This document shows, piece by piece, positions 7,963 to 16,571 of a stretch of DNA of 64,000 nucleotides. The translations under genes and the position numbers were made by a program. The notes below the pieces were generated by a model. It saw nothing but the letters and a program-made list of their open reading frames with translations. It was not told where the DNA came from and ran no database searches. How positions within the stretch are numbered: position 1 is the stretch's first letter; each line of letters starts with the position of its first letter. Where the stretch lies: the NCBI GenBank assembly GCA_014385025.1, contig JACRTB010000010.1:1-64000 (forward strand), read 5' to 3'. The stretch is from Yanshouia hominis (GTDB lineage Bacteria > Bacillota > Clostridia > Oscillospirales > Ruminococcaceae).

Positions 7963-8011
7963 ACACGTTGCGTAATCATTATAGCACAGCTACATCGAAT
8001 ACGCAACGTGT
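7963..8011 (-). promoter_or_regulatory. Promoter with bracketing operator for the XRE-recombinase unit
   Basis: On the minus strand, TTGCGT (8006-8001), 17-bp spacer, TATAAT (7983-7978). A perfect 12-bp inverted repeat, ACACGTTGCGTA (7963-7974) and TACGCAACGTGT (8000-8011), overlaps the -35 box with one arm and lies just downstream of -10 with the other. A repressor dimer on each arm would block RNA polymerase. Confidence 0.8.
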
Positions 8012-8024
8012 AAATTGCAAATTT

Positions 8025-8210
8025 TTACGCAGCCTTATCCGTTAAAGGCTGCGCTTGCTTATCGTCCTTAGAACTCTCCACCGTTTGCGGAGCGTCCTGC
8101 TCCAATTTATCCAAAACCTGATGCCCGTATTTCTGGAGCAACTGGGTCATAACATCCACACAGCGGTCAAATGCCGCATTATATTTTGCTTCCTCATAGT
8201 ATTTCATCAA
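8025..8210 (-). CDS. Small hypothetical protein next to the relaxase
   Basis: A 61-residue, charged and probably helical protein (YEEAKYNAAFDRCVDVMTQLL), with a polar, low-complexity end. It follows the relaxase stop by 15 bases on the same strand, so it is in the mobilization operon. I recognise no domain. An accessory role in transfer is only a guess from position. Confidence 0.5.
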   Translation of the reverse strand: MMKYYEEAKYNAAFDRCVDVMTQLLQKYGHQVLDKLEQDAPQTVESSKDDKQAQPLTDKAA

Positions 8211-8225
8211 TAGGCAATCCCTCCA

Positions 8226-9515
8226 TCAAATTTCCATATCCTGTCCACGCTTGCGGGCAGGTGTTTTAAGTTCCCTTGTTTCCTTTCCTCTGGCGAGGAC
8301 GGCAGAAAGAAAAGCCCTGACCCTTTCCGATGCAATCTCCACCGCATCCAGATAGGGTTGGGCTTTCTTTTTGAGTTCCTGATATTTTTCGTTCAGCACA
8401 TCGTACCGCTGCTTCCAGATGGAAGCCGTCTTTTCAGCGGAAACCAATTTTTCCTTCAAGCGCTTGTTGTCGGCGTTGGCAATAATGCCGTTGACTGCAT
8501 AGCGTTTCAGCGTCTCGCACTGATCCTGTGTCAGAGAGACATTTCCGGTGAGGGCATTTTTCTTACCCATTGCTTCAATGTCCTGCACCGTCAGCGCAAT
8601 AGTCTTTGCTGCCTTGGTTTCCTTTTGCAGAGCTTCCAGCTTCTTTTTCTGCTTTTCTGTGGCAGACTTGGCATCCTCCAAACTCTGCTCCGCCTGTGCC
8701 ACCTGCCCGGTCACAGCTTCCAACCGCTGCTGTTCTGCCTGTACCTTGAACTGTGTCACTGTCAGATGTTCCTCGGTGCTGCCACGCTCTCCACGCTCCA
8801 CATCGGTATATCCGGCATTTCTCATGAAATTAAAAAAGTCATCCTGCAGCACACTGTAGGACGACTTCAAAATCTTTTTTCCTTTTGCGTTGAGCATGGG
8901 ATTTCCGTCCTCGCCAAGCACCGGCTTGGACTCCCATTTCTTACTGCGGCTGACCTGTGTGATGATCTCCTTGACGGTTCCCCGGAGAGCTTCATCCTTA
9001 CACCGCTTCGACCAGAGGATCTGCTTTTCCACCACCGGGATATAAACCACATGAAGGTGGTAGTGGTACACATCCTCGCCCAGAGCTTCGGACATTGCCC
9101 GGTTGCGCTCGTCGGCGTGCATCACAGCGGAGAGGATATACTGCTCACCGCCCACAATCTCCACGGCGGCTTTGTAAGCATCAGCATAAAACTGTTTTGC
9201 AAATTCATAGCCGCCGTGGTTGTAGAAATAAGCGGAGTTTACATCGAATACCAACTCACCATATTTGATGGCATCCGGTTTCAAACCTCTGGTGGAGATT
9301 ACGCCGTCCTGTTCCATCTGCTCAAACATTTTTACATAATCGTCCGTGGGTGCTTTGAAATGAACGTTCAGAGAAGTGCGTTCCGGCACGATGTCCTGAT
9401 TGCTGTAGCTGTCCTTTTCACGCTCATTGTGTTCCTGTACCTTAGCCACATCTGCCGGGGTTTCTAAGTCCTGATTTCTGGCTACGGTACGGTCTATTCC
9501 ATCATTTCTTGCCAT
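8226..9515 (-). CDS. MobV-family relaxase (plasmid recombination/mobilization protein)
   Basis: A 429-residue relaxase of the Pre/Mob (MobV) type. The N-terminal part has the family MARNDGIDRT start. The metal-binding region is split: VMHADERNRAM, then VYHYHLHVVYIPVV, matching the H-x-D-E…H-x-H pattern with an insert between. A long coiled coil follows (about 250-390) and a basic tail. The family nicks oriT, attaches to the 5' end and leads the strand into a recipient through a pore supplied by another element. A MobV-like oriT lies 60 bases upstream of its ATG. A start at 9515 fits the family. Confidence 0.9.
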   Translation of the reverse strand: MARNDGIDRTVARNQDLETPADVAKVQEHNEREKDSYSNQDIVPERTSLNVHFKAPTDDYVKMFEQMEQDGVISTRGLKPDAIKYGELVFDVNSAYFYNHGGYEFAKQFYADAYKAAVEIVGGEQYILSAVMHADERNRAMSEALGEDVYHYHLHVVYIPVVEKQILWSKRCKDEALRGTVKEIITQVSRSKKWESKPVLGEDGNPMLNAKGKKILKSSYSVLQDDFFNFMRNAGYTDVERGERGSTEEHLTVTQFKVQAEQQRLEAVTGQVAQAEQSLEDAKSATEKQKKKLEALQKETKAAKTIALTVQDIEAMGKKNALTGNVSLTQDQCETLKRYAVNGIIANADNKRLKEKLVSAEKTASIWKQRYDVLNEKYQELKKKAQPYLDAVEIASERVRAFLSAVLARGKETRELKTPARKRGQDMEI

Positions 9516-9577
9516 AGAATTTTTGTCCTTTCTTTGGGATTTGCAGACAGCGGGGAGCTACGGAGAGGCACTTTTTC

Positions 9578-9605
9578 AAAGTGTAATAACCCACTATTAC
9601 ACTTT
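9578..9605 (-). other. Probable origin of transfer (oriT) for the MobV relaxase
   Basis: Perfect 11-bp inverted repeat AAAGTGTAATA (9578-9588) and TATTACACTTT (9595-9605) around a 6-base spacer. The minus strand reads TAGTGGGTTA across the centre, close to the pMV158-type nick sequence TAGTGTG/TTA. It sits just upstream of the relaxase gene, where MobV origins usually lie. Confidence 0.75.
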
Positions 9606-9851
9606 CATCCATACTGGCTGCAAAGTGCCGTGGGCTCTCCCGAGGGGGAATGCGGTCACTGCGTGACCTCTGCTGACCAAGGCGAAAATGTCTGCGCCTT
9701 TTCCCATGGTCAGACCGTCTGCATGAAGCTGTTCTGCGGAACATTTCTTGCAGACGGCGGTAGTGAAAACCGTATCTTTCACTGCCTGTCCATAGGCAGC
9801 ACTGCGGTGCGCCTATGGGGACGGGAGATGCGAGGGGCTGTTGCCGGGGCA
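9606..9851. other. Structured non-coding stretch upstream of the relaxase
   Basis: No gene is supported. Several inverted repeats follow one another: GGTCA/TGACC around 9653-9667, CCGTCTGCA (9715-9723) with TGCAGACGG (9749-9757), a TAGTGAAA/TTTCACTG pair around 9761-9784, and CATAGGC (9791-9797) with GCCTATG (9811-9817). They could form part of the transfer origin, a structured leader or a small RNA. Confidence 0.5.
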
Positions 9852-10067
9852 TCACTTCTCCCGTTTTTTCTGCCATACGATGTCGTAGCCAAGCACAGCG
9901 GCAAGCTCCAATACTTCCTTGTATCGGATGCTTTCCCGCTGCAATTTTGCGGACAGGTTGGAAACGCTGTCGCTCCATCCGTATTCGTCCGAGAGCAGGT
10001 CAACAACTTCCTGCATGGTCATCCCGGCACGGATGATCTGTGCCTTTATTTCGTTGCGTACATTCAT
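9852..10067 (-). CDS. Small helix-turn-helix-like protein of mobile elements
   Basis: A 71-residue protein with a predicted HTH-like core: MTMQEVVDLLSDEYGWSDSV, then LSAKLQRESIRYKEVLELA, ending LGYDIVWQKKREK. Proteins of this look are common on clostridial mobilizable elements, where they probably bind DNA. It is preceded by about 400 bases without a gene, which should hold its promoter. Function not established. Confidence 0.6.
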   Translation of the reverse strand: MNVRNEIKAQIIRAGMTMQEVVDLLSDEYGWSDSVSNLSAKLQRESIRYKEVLELAAVLGYDIVWQKKREK

Positions 10068-10466
10068 ATTGAAAAATCCTCCATAATTCTATTTGTGGTT
10101 CGGTGCAACCTCTGCACTCCAAAGCGGAGCAGATACACCGAACAGCGAAAAATCTGCAATCTCCAAAATCCGTTCAGAATTTCGCTTGTGATGTCCTGTC
10201 CATATATGACCATATCCCACTTTACTGTTTCGTGCAATTTGGTCTGGAACAGTGAAAACACCCATTGTTCCGTGAACAGGTTACACGGTTCAGAGAAGCA
10301 CGATTTCGTGAAATAGCTTCGTCCTGCGGTCAAAAACTTTGCTGTTTCCATTACCACTGATTTTCAATGCCCGAAAACAGGTCAGCTTTGAAAGCTGCTG
10401 TTTCCTATAACTGGAGAAAACAGGGGTAAATGCTGCGTACATACGTACAGAGCATGACTGGCAAAA
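10068..10466. other. Intergenic stretch without a supported gene
   Basis: About 400 bases between the small HTH-like gene and the helicase gene. A minus-strand frame of 97 codons crosses it but has no convincing start or similarity. Direct GTAC-rich repeats (GTACATACGTAC and GTACGTACGTAC) occur near 10436-10500, the second running into the helicase 3' end. A replication or regulatory site is possible but not shown. Confidence 0.4.
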
Positions 10467-11840
10467 TCATTCCCGCCATTCCTCCGGTACGTACGTACAC
10501 GGTGAAACATCGTAAAACCCATTTATATGAGGTCTTGCCACTGCTTCCACACCCATAAAGCCCCACACCCGCCGTCCGGCAGAGTTGGTGATGTTGTTGC
10601 AATGCTCCAGATTGAATCTTCCGGCATTGGCAATCATGGCGTCGCTGAAGCTGCGGGCTTTCAGCGGTGCAAGGGAGTTTTCCTCGCACCACATCCGATA
10701 GATTTCATAGAAATCCTTGGAGCTAATGGACGCATCCGCTTTACGCCGGATGTATCCCTCCGATTCCATGAAATCAAAGATATTGTTGTTGTCACGCTTG
10801 ACCGCTTCCCGGTTTTCACGGATACGGTCACTCTCCGTAAACTTAAAGTTGTTGGCAACAAGCCGCTGCAATCCCTCCAATGCCCACAGGAAGATGCCCT
10901 CGGATTCGGCTTTCATCTTCTCCGCAAGGTCGGGATCGTCAGCTCTGTCAACAGGCTTTTCTTTGGTGGTCAGCACAAGCTGTCTGCGGTAAAATCCGTC
11001 ACTGCGGTCATACAAGGCTTGCAGATCACCGTTGCTGAACGCAAGCAGCCGGGCAAACATCCAGCCCTGATAACTCTGCTTGCCTTTGCGTTCCAAATCC
11101 ATCTTGCCTTGTGCTGTCACGATGGATTTTACATAATTGGTCTGGCGCAGGGCTTCCATTCGCATATCATCATCCACGCACAGCAGGATGTGTTCCAGAT
11201 CGGCACGGGCAAAGCGGTTCTCGGAAATCTTACCGATACTGCCATCTTTCATATTCGTGCCAAAGATAGCAGAAAGCACCGCTCCGATTTGGGATTTGCC
11301 CTCGCCGCCGTTCCCCTTAATCACCATCATACGCTGTCCCTTGTTGGAGGGAATCAGGCAGTAGCCGATAAACTCCTGTAACGTGGGGATGTCTTCTGCA
11401 TGGAGCAGCCCATTCAGAAAGTCCAACCAGATCACAGGTACGGGTGCTTCGGGATTGTAGGCAACAGGCAGACGGCTTCGCACAATAGCCGGTCTGCCCT
11501 CGGTGAATGCTCCGTTCAACAGCAGCGTACCGTTGGACACATGAATGCGATCCTGCTCCGGTGGAAAGTCAGGCACCTGCGCTTCCAGCTTCAGCACTTC
11601 CAGAATGTTGGTGATCTTCCGGGGAATGTTGTTTACGGCACAGAATTTCAGCTTGTCATAAATCTCCCCACGCAAAGGGAGATCGTCCGTCACCCGACCA
11701 TCGGGCGTGAAAAAAGCTCCGTTCGCAAAGATGATCCTGCGCTCTTGCAGAAATTCTTCGCAAAACAGAGCTTCGTTGATGTTCTGCCCATCAAACCAGA
11801 TTGGCAGATTCATATCCGGCATTTTACCTTTCTTCCCCAT
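10467..11840 (-). CDS. Phage/plasmid primase-type helicase (D5/P4-like C-terminal ATPase)
   Basis: A 457-residue SF3-like ATPase. It has a Walker A IKGNGGEGKSQIGAVL in the middle, an acidic strand LLCVDDDM as Walker B, and a C-terminal D5/P4-type winged-helix region. An N-terminal D5_N-like part precedes the motor. Such proteins unwind the origin for phage and plasmid-like replication. ATG 11840 is preceded by AAAGGAGGGGG. An upstream start would be longer by 17 residues and lacks a comparable site. It overlaps the end of the primase gene by 17 bases, so the two are translationally coupled and probably act together. Confidence 0.85.
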   Translation of the reverse strand: MGKKGKMPDMNLPIWFDGQNINEALFCEEFLQERRIIFANGAFFTPDGRVTDDLPLRGEIYDKLKFCAVNNIPRKITNILEVLKLEAQVPDFPPEQDRIHVSNGTLLLNGAFTEGRPAIVRSRLPVAYNPEAPVPVIWLDFLNGLLHAEDIPTLQEFIGYCLIPSNKGQRMMVIKGNGGEGKSQIGAVLSAIFGTNMKDGSIGKISENRFARADLEHILLCVDDDMRMEALRQTNYVKSIVTAQGKMDLERKGKQSYQGWMFARLLAFSNGDLQALYDRSDGFYRRQLVLTTKEKPVDRADDPDLAEKMKAESEGIFLWALEGLQRLVANNFKFTESDRIRENREAVKRDNNNIFDFMESEGYIRRKADASISSKDFYEIYRMWCEENSLAPLKARSFSDAMIANAGRFNLEHCNNITNSAGRRVWGFMGVEAVARPHINGFYDVSPCTYVPEEWRE

Positions 11841-12435
11841 GGGACACCCCCTCCTTTCGTTTCCGTGCCACATAGTCCCGAAGGAAAGCAATCTTGCCCT
11901 CCTTCATCAGCTCGTCCACCACGGCAACCCGTTCTTCTAAATCACCGACTGTCAAAATATCTGCCAGATATTCGATATAATCAATCATCTGGCAGGCTTC
12001 CACAAAGCGGTCATCCAGATCATCGTCCGGTGTTTTCGGTGCATATCGCACTTTCCAATCTTCCAGCAGATGCAGATAATCCATCAGCACCCGGAAGCAC
12101 AGCATTTCGTCCTCCCGGAACTGACGGATATAGGGACGTTTGGGCTTGACCATAGCTGCGGCAGTGGGCGGTTTCGGGTCAAGCCCAAAATCCGAAGCCA
12201 GCTTTTGTGCTGCTTCATAGCTGCTCAGATCGAACAACCTTGCCACGAAGTCGATCACATCCCCCTTGGCTCCGCAGCCAAAGCAGAAGAAATAGTCCTC
12301 GTTCAGCTTCAAGCTCGGATGCCTGTCATTGTGGAACGGGCAGCAAGCCATGTCGTTGCGGCTCACTTTCAGCCCGTAATGTTCAGCGGCTTGCTTTACG
12401 CTGATTGCCGCCTTGATGGTTTCATAGATTGTCAT
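11824..12435 (-). CDS. CHC2 zinc-finger DNA primase-like protein
   Basis: A 203-residue protein whose N-terminal 70 residues are a DnaG-type CHC2 zinc finger: CCPFHNDRHPSL, then DYFFCFGCGAKGDVIDFVA. No TOPRIM catalytic domain is visible in the remainder, so it is a short primase-like or DNA-binding partner of the helicase gene that follows. ATG 12435 has a GGAGG site. The longer open frame upstream contains no domain and crosses the divergent promoter. Expected role: priming or loading for replication of the excised element. Confidence 0.82.
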   Translation of the reverse strand: MTIYETIKAAISVKQAAEHYGLKVSRNDMACCPFHNDRHPSLKLNEDYFFCFGCGAKGDVIDFVARLFDLSSYEAAQKLASDFGLDPKPPTAAAMVKPKRPYIRQFREDEMLCFRVLMDYLHLLEDWKVRYAPKTPDDDLDDRFVEACQMIDYIEYLADILTVGDLEERVAVVDELMKEGKIAFLRDYVARKRKEGVSHGEER

Positions 12436-12616
12436 GGAAAAACCTCCGTTTATAGTATTCTGAAAGCACGAAACACCCGCCGTGATTGGCAGGTGCTTCG
12501 CTCTTTCTACTATGGTTATGACGGATTTTTCAAAAAACAGGCTAATAGCAGGACAAGCCCATTTAAAAAAACAGGACAACTTTTCGGAGAATATAGATTT
12601 CTTCACATTTGCATGA

Positions 12617-12622
12617 TATAAT
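12617..12622 (+). promoter_or_regulatory. Probable -10 box for the plus-strand gene group of the element
   Basis: TATAAT at 12617-12622, 24 bases before an AGGAGG site and ATG 12657. No good -35 is seen at 16-18 bp upstream (TAGATT is the closest), so activation or weak expression is likely. Confidence 0.45.
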
Positions 12623-12656
12623 GAGAGAAATGAAAAAACAGGACAGGAGGGCAAGC

Positions 12657-13760
12657 ATGAATCAAGAATTGATGACATTGGATTTTTGGCAGGAAACGGT
12701 CATATATGAGGGCAAAACATTCCCTGTCGGCACTCTTGCCTGTGATGCGCTGAATGTTCCTGCAGATGCCATTGCAAATATGAATGAGCAATGCGAAAAA
12801 ATCAATCTGCTGCTTGGAATGTTGAACGCCGGACAGGACGCTTCTGCACTCTTTCCTATGGCAAGGGAAGCTGCTCTGGCGATGCTGGGTATTCTCGGTA
12901 AAACACCGCCGTTCTCCTACATGGATATTCCAAAACACAGAGAACAGATTGAAAAAGTCTTTACTGCGGACAATGCTCTAAAATATAAGGAGTTTGCCAT
13001 AAAAGCCACAACCAACTCCTTGCAGCTTGAAGAAGTTCCAAAATATGCAGATGCGATGATACTCCAACGCTATACTGCTGTATTCGGGCATCTGGCATAC
13101 TCTCTTGGGGAGTACCAACAAGCAATGCTTGATTTTGCAGAAAAATCAGACGGCAACGAAGCTGACCGCACCGCAGAGGGCTTTGCAAAAATGTTTGGCA
13201 GTTATTTCCCGCCGGAGTTCTCTATCACAGATGGCAATGCCTGGATGTCTACCCTGAACAACTCCGTTCAGTATGTGTCTGTCATCCGTCCCGGCGAGGA
13301 TGTGGCGAAGCTCGTCAAACGGATGCACTATGTATCCTTTGTGGGAATGTTCCGGTCTGATCTCTTTGAGGGGCTGTGTGTGGGTCATGCGCCCAAGAAA
13401 TGCAAAATCTGCGGCAAGTGGTTTCTGACCACCAACGCAAGACACACCAAATACTGCGGTGGCTATGCACCGGGAGACAAGCTGCACCGCACCTGTCGGC
13501 AGATTGGCAATCTGAAAGGCCGGGAACAACGGGAGCTTGCGGACGATCATCCGGTTATCCAGATATATGAAAAGCGGCTGAATACCATAAACCGCTATGT
13601 GAAGCGTGGCAAACTGGATGAGGACTTGGCGGAAGTTATGAAGAAACTGGCAAAAGATAAGATGTTTCGGGCAAAAAGTGATGTTGCTTATGCCAAGGGA
13701 GCTTATGAAAAAGAGATGGAGCAGGCTGCTTTGAAGAAAGAAGCTCAGGCCACAATATAA
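12657..13760 (+). CDS. Element-borne protein with C-terminal zinc-finger motif (DUF6076-like)
   Basis: A 367-residue soluble protein. Most of it is helical without recognisable motifs. Near residues 255-290 is CKICGKWFLTTNARHTKYC, a treble-clef-like zinc finger followed by basic residues. This arrangement matches a family common on clostridial mobile elements (I would place it with DUF6076). ATG 12657 is picked for the GGAGG seven bases upstream; a start at 12609 lies across the presumed promoter. It begins a plus-strand group that continues with a hypothetical gene and the sigma-like factor. Function unknown; nucleic acid binding is likely. Confidence 0.7.
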   Translation: MNQELMTLDFWQETVIYEGKTFPVGTLACDALNVPADAIANMNEQCEKINLLLGMLNAGQDASALFPMAREAALAMLGILGKTPPFSYMDIPKHREQIEKVFTADNALKYKEFAIKATTNSLQLEEVPKYADAMILQRYTAVFGHLAYSLGEYQQAMLDFAEKSDGNEADRTAEGFAKMFGSYFPPEFSITDGNAWMSTLNNSVQYVSVIRPGEDVAKLVKRMHYVSFVGMFRSDLFEGLCVGHAPKKCKICGKWFLTTNARHTKYCGGYAPGDKLHRTCRQIGNLKGREQRELADDHPVIQIYEKRLNTINRYVKRGKLDEDLAEVMKKLAKDKMFRAKSDVAYAKGAYEKEMEQAALKKEAQATI

Positions 13761-13779
13761 GAGAAAGGAACTAAATGTA

Positions 13780-14487
13780 ATGGAACAGAAATACAACTTA
13801 ACAGATATAGGAAATACACTCAGAAGGGTTATGGACAACCCAATGACAAAAATCATTCGTTCTGGCTCCATTGGGGTGCTGGGCGTTGTAAACCCAGTTG
13901 CAGGAATTGTAGGTGGGATAGGAAATGATCTTTTGTCTGAATACAATACCTTCAAGCTTGGACACCTGCTAAGCGGTCTTGCGACTGGATTTAGTATCGA
14001 AAGAGGATTGAATGAACTTTATAACTATGTAAACTCCAGTCCAGAAAAAGTAATTATTGTAGCTAATCTTTTCAAGCAAACAGTAAATGCAGAATGCCCA
14101 AAGGTTTGTGTTATTTATGGTTTGATTCTTGCAAGCCACTTGGAAACACATACAGAATTTACGCATGAGGAATTGATAGTGTGCAAAGCATTAGAAAACG
14201 CTACCGACTATGATTTGAAGAATTTCAAAGAAATTATGGAAAACTATATCAAACAAACCTCAAACGGAAGAAGGATTGTTTTCCCAAAAGACTTTTCTGA
14301 TATTGCTGCATTTACAACTACATGCGATTGGTGTGTATATAATAGAATCTTTGTTTCCCGCATGGCAGAGTGGGGCGAAATAGAAGAAGGTATTTTGGAT
14401 ATGAGCACGTACTATTACGTGGCAAATCCTGCATCTGTTCTTCTGGATAATATATATGCTGCAAGACAAACCTGGAATTATGGTTAA
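13780..14487 (+). CDS. Hypothetical protein, AT-rich passenger gene
   Basis: A 235-residue protein I do not recognise. It has a hydrophobic glycine-rich stretch (SIGVLGVVNPVAGIVGGIG, about residues 28-46) that could be a membrane hairpin or a pore-like segment, then a helical soluble remainder. Base composition is visibly more AT-rich than the genes on either side. It is inserted between the zinc-finger protein and the sigma-like factor, with about 20 and 35 bases of spacing. This pattern suggests a later passenger gene. A defence or toxin-type role is possible but unsupported. Confidence 0.65.
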   Translation: MEQKYNLTDIGNTLRRVMDNPMTKIIRSGSIGVLGVVNPVAGIVGGIGNDLLSEYNTFKLGHLLSGLATGFSIERGLNELYNYVNSSPEKVIIVANLFKQTVNAECPKVCVIYGLILASHLETHTEFTHEELIVCKALENATDYDLKNFKEIMENYIKQTSNGRRIVFPKDFSDIAAFTTTCDWCVYNRIFVSRMAEWGEIEEGILDMSTYYYVANPASVLLDNIYAARQTWNYG

Positions 14488-14522
14488 TTATTCCTGCTGA
14501 TTACTTAGAAGGGAGGTGCGCT

Positions 14523-15698
14523 ATGCTGAATGATTTTACTTGGAACATGAACGGATACATACCGAAACACCAAGTTAATCCGCACGGTGATGGCATCATT
14601 CCTTATGTGGCAGAGCGCATCTTCCAACTGGAACCGGAACCGCCAGCGGTGGGCAATCTGAATGAATATATCCTGTCTGCCTTGCAGGAAAAGAATTTGC
14701 TACATTTTTCGTTCTTTCTACACTACTACGAACCGCAGCTTAATAAGCGCATCAAGAGCTTTCTTGGCGTGGATGGCGGCGATCTGTATGACACCGACCG
14801 CTTCATAGATATAAAGCTCTCCTGCCGGGAGCAAATGCTCCAAAAGCTGATGGACTACGATCCCGCCAAGGGTGCAGAGTATGCCACCTACATTTACCCA
14901 TTCATCCGGGATGCTATGCTCCGTTTCCGCATGGGCGAAGAAAAATGGTCAGTGTCCTCTCTGACCAATTACAAAATGGTGCGGTCAATGGCATGGCTGT
15001 ACCATAACACCAAGGATGCGATCAGCGAATTTGTCAGGAAATACAACTGTGATCTCGCTCTTGCGGAAGAATATCTGAAAGTTGTCCGTGGCATCCGCAA
15101 TCAGCAGCCTTTCTATGTGACAGACGAGGACGGCGAGGAAACCGGCGAAGATGTTGCCCTTGATGATACTTGGAACTATGCCGACATTCTCTGGAACGGC
15201 ATACAGGCGGAAAAGGTACAGCGGGCTTTTGAGAAGCTGAACTACCGGGAGCAGACCTTGCTTGAAAAGCGCCTTGCGATCTGCATGACCTGCGGGCGTG
15301 TCGGCTCATGGAAAGGCCGCCCCACCTTTGAAGAACTGGCGGTTATGTTTGAGGGTAGCACAGCCAGCGGTGCAGAACGAGCCTATCGGAAAGCAGTAGA
15401 CAAACTGGCGGAACTTCTGGTTGCCGAGGGCGCAATCCATGCTGTCAGGTTGAAACAGAAATCCAAAATTAAGCGCAAAAAGGAAATCGCCGCCGCAATC
15501 TACGAATACCAGGCAGACTGCGACGGCGAATGGGGCGATATTTCGTTGGATTTTGAGAATGGTACAGCAAAGATCGTCCGGCTTGCCGATTGGGACACGA
15601 TGAGAACAAACCGCTTTGCGAATAAGGCAATAGCCTATCTTTTGAACTGTGAGAATGAGAAGTTGCCAAAAGAAACGATGGTAGCATTTGAATCATAA
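14523..15698 (+). CDS. Sigma-70-like RNA polymerase sigma factor of the element
   Basis: A 391-residue protein with sigma-70 features. A region-2-like helical block lies about residues 105-190. A region-4-like helix-turn-helix follows: AFEKLNYREQTLLEKRLAIC, then TFEELAVMFEGSTASGAERA. It is longer than most ECF factors. It has a GGGAGGTG ribosome site. It is the last gene of the plus-strand group before a two-way terminator. On mobile elements such factors may switch on element genes. Assignment to sigma-70 is likely, target promoters unknown. Confidence 0.7.
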   Translation: MLNDFTWNMNGYIPKHQVNPHGDGIIPYVAERIFQLEPEPPAVGNLNEYILSALQEKNLLHFSFFLHYYEPQLNKRIKSFLGVDGGDLYDTDRFIDIKLSCREQMLQKLMDYDPAKGAEYATYIYPFIRDAMLRFRMGEEKWSVSSLTNYKMVRSMAWLYHNTKDAISEFVRKYNCDLALAEEYLKVVRGIRNQQPFYVTDEDGEETGEDVALDDTWNYADILWNGIQAEKVQRAFEKLNYREQTLLEKRLAICMTCGRVGSWKGRPTFEELAVMFEGSTASGAERAYRKAVDKLAELLVAEGAIHAVRLKQKSKIKRKKEIAAAIYEYQADCDGEWGDISLDFENGTAKIVRLADWDTMRTNRFANKAIAYLLNCENEKLPKETMVAFES

Positions 15699-15703
15699 AA
15701 AAG

Positions 15704-15756
15704 AAAAACCGCTGCAATTTCCACACTACACGAGGATGAAAAATTACAGCGGTTTT
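15704..15756. terminator. Bidirectional terminator between sigma-like gene and lgt
   Basis: AAAACCGCTGCAATTT (15705-15720) pairs with AAATTACAGCGGTTTT (15741-15756). A-rich and T-rich flanks on both sides serve the convergent genes. Confidence 0.75.
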
Positions 15757-15757
15757 A

Positions 15758-16558
15758 TCAGCGGATGTATCTTCCAGAATACACATTTTTTGTTTTGTTA
15801 CGGCGCACAAAAAATATATAAAGCAAAATACCACCGCAAATCAAGAATAACGAAAGCACTTGCGATACTCTGATTCCGGGAATAATATAAAGGCTGTCCG
15901 TACGCAGGCCTTCAATCAAAAATCTTCCAAGACCGTAAATCACAAAATACATACAGGTCAGGGTTCCAGCCTTTGGATTTTTTCTACTGACAATTAGCAT
16001 GGTAATCAGCAGACACAAATTCCACATACTTTCATAGAAGAATGTTGCTTGATGCCATTCTCCAAGAGCATCAATATATACGGCATATGGAAAAAACTGC
16101 AATGAGGAATTTGCAACTAAATTCCCGAATGCTTCTTGATTTACAAAATTACCCCAACGTCCGATTGCTTGTCCAAGCGCAAGACTTGGAACGACTAAAT
16201 CCAGAAAACGGAACAGAGGAAATTTGTGATGGCGGCAAAATAGAATTGCCGTAACCAGACCGCCAATCACTCCACCATAGATGGCAAGCCCGCCTTTCCA
16301 TATCTTGAAGATTGAAAGAATATCGCCGGAATAACTGTCCCACTCAAATATAACATAGTATCCTCTGGCGCAGATAATGGCAATGGGTAATGCAAGAAGA
16401 ATAAAGTCAAATATCAGATCTTCCTTGAGGCCTTGTTTTCTGGCTCGGTAAATTGCCAACATTACACCTAAAACCATGCCCATGGCAATGATAACGCCAT
16501 ACCACGCAATATTCCAACCCTCTATGCCAAATAGATTTTCAATCAAATACTTACTCAT
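15758..16558 (-). CDS. lgt: Prolipoprotein diacylglyceryl transferase
   Basis: A 266-residue polytopic membrane protein with Lgt signatures: WKGGLAIYGGVIGG and the hallmark GQAIGRWGNFVNQEAFG, then LGRFLIEGLRTDSL with the late arginine. Lgt moves diacylglycerol from phosphatidylglycerol to the lipobox cysteine of prolipoproteins. ATG 16558 is taken over the longer frame because SKYLIENLFGI matches family starts. It lies in the cargo of the mobile element, after the Tubby-like gene on the same strand. A host lgt must exist elsewhere, so this is likely an additional copy. Why an element should carry it is unclear. Confidence 0.9.
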   Translation of the reverse strand: MSKYLIENLFGIEGWNIAWYGVIIAMGMVLGVMLAIYRARKQGLKEDLIFDFILLALPIAIICARGYYVIFEWDSYSGDILSIFKIWKGGLAIYGGVIGGLVTAILFCRHHKFPLFRFLDLVVPSLALGQAIGRWGNFVNQEAFGNLVANSSLQFFPYAVYIDALGEWHQATFFYESMWNLCLLITMLIVSRKNPKAGTLTCMYFVIYGLGRFLIEGLRTDSLYIIPGIRVSQVLSLFLICGGILLYIFFVRRNKTKNVYSGRYIR

Positions 16559-16571
16559 ACTGATACCTTTT

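Noticed and set aside
10064..10357. 97-codon minus-strand frame upstream of the small HTH gene
   Set aside because: It overlaps the region where a promoter is expected and has no recognisable features or good start.
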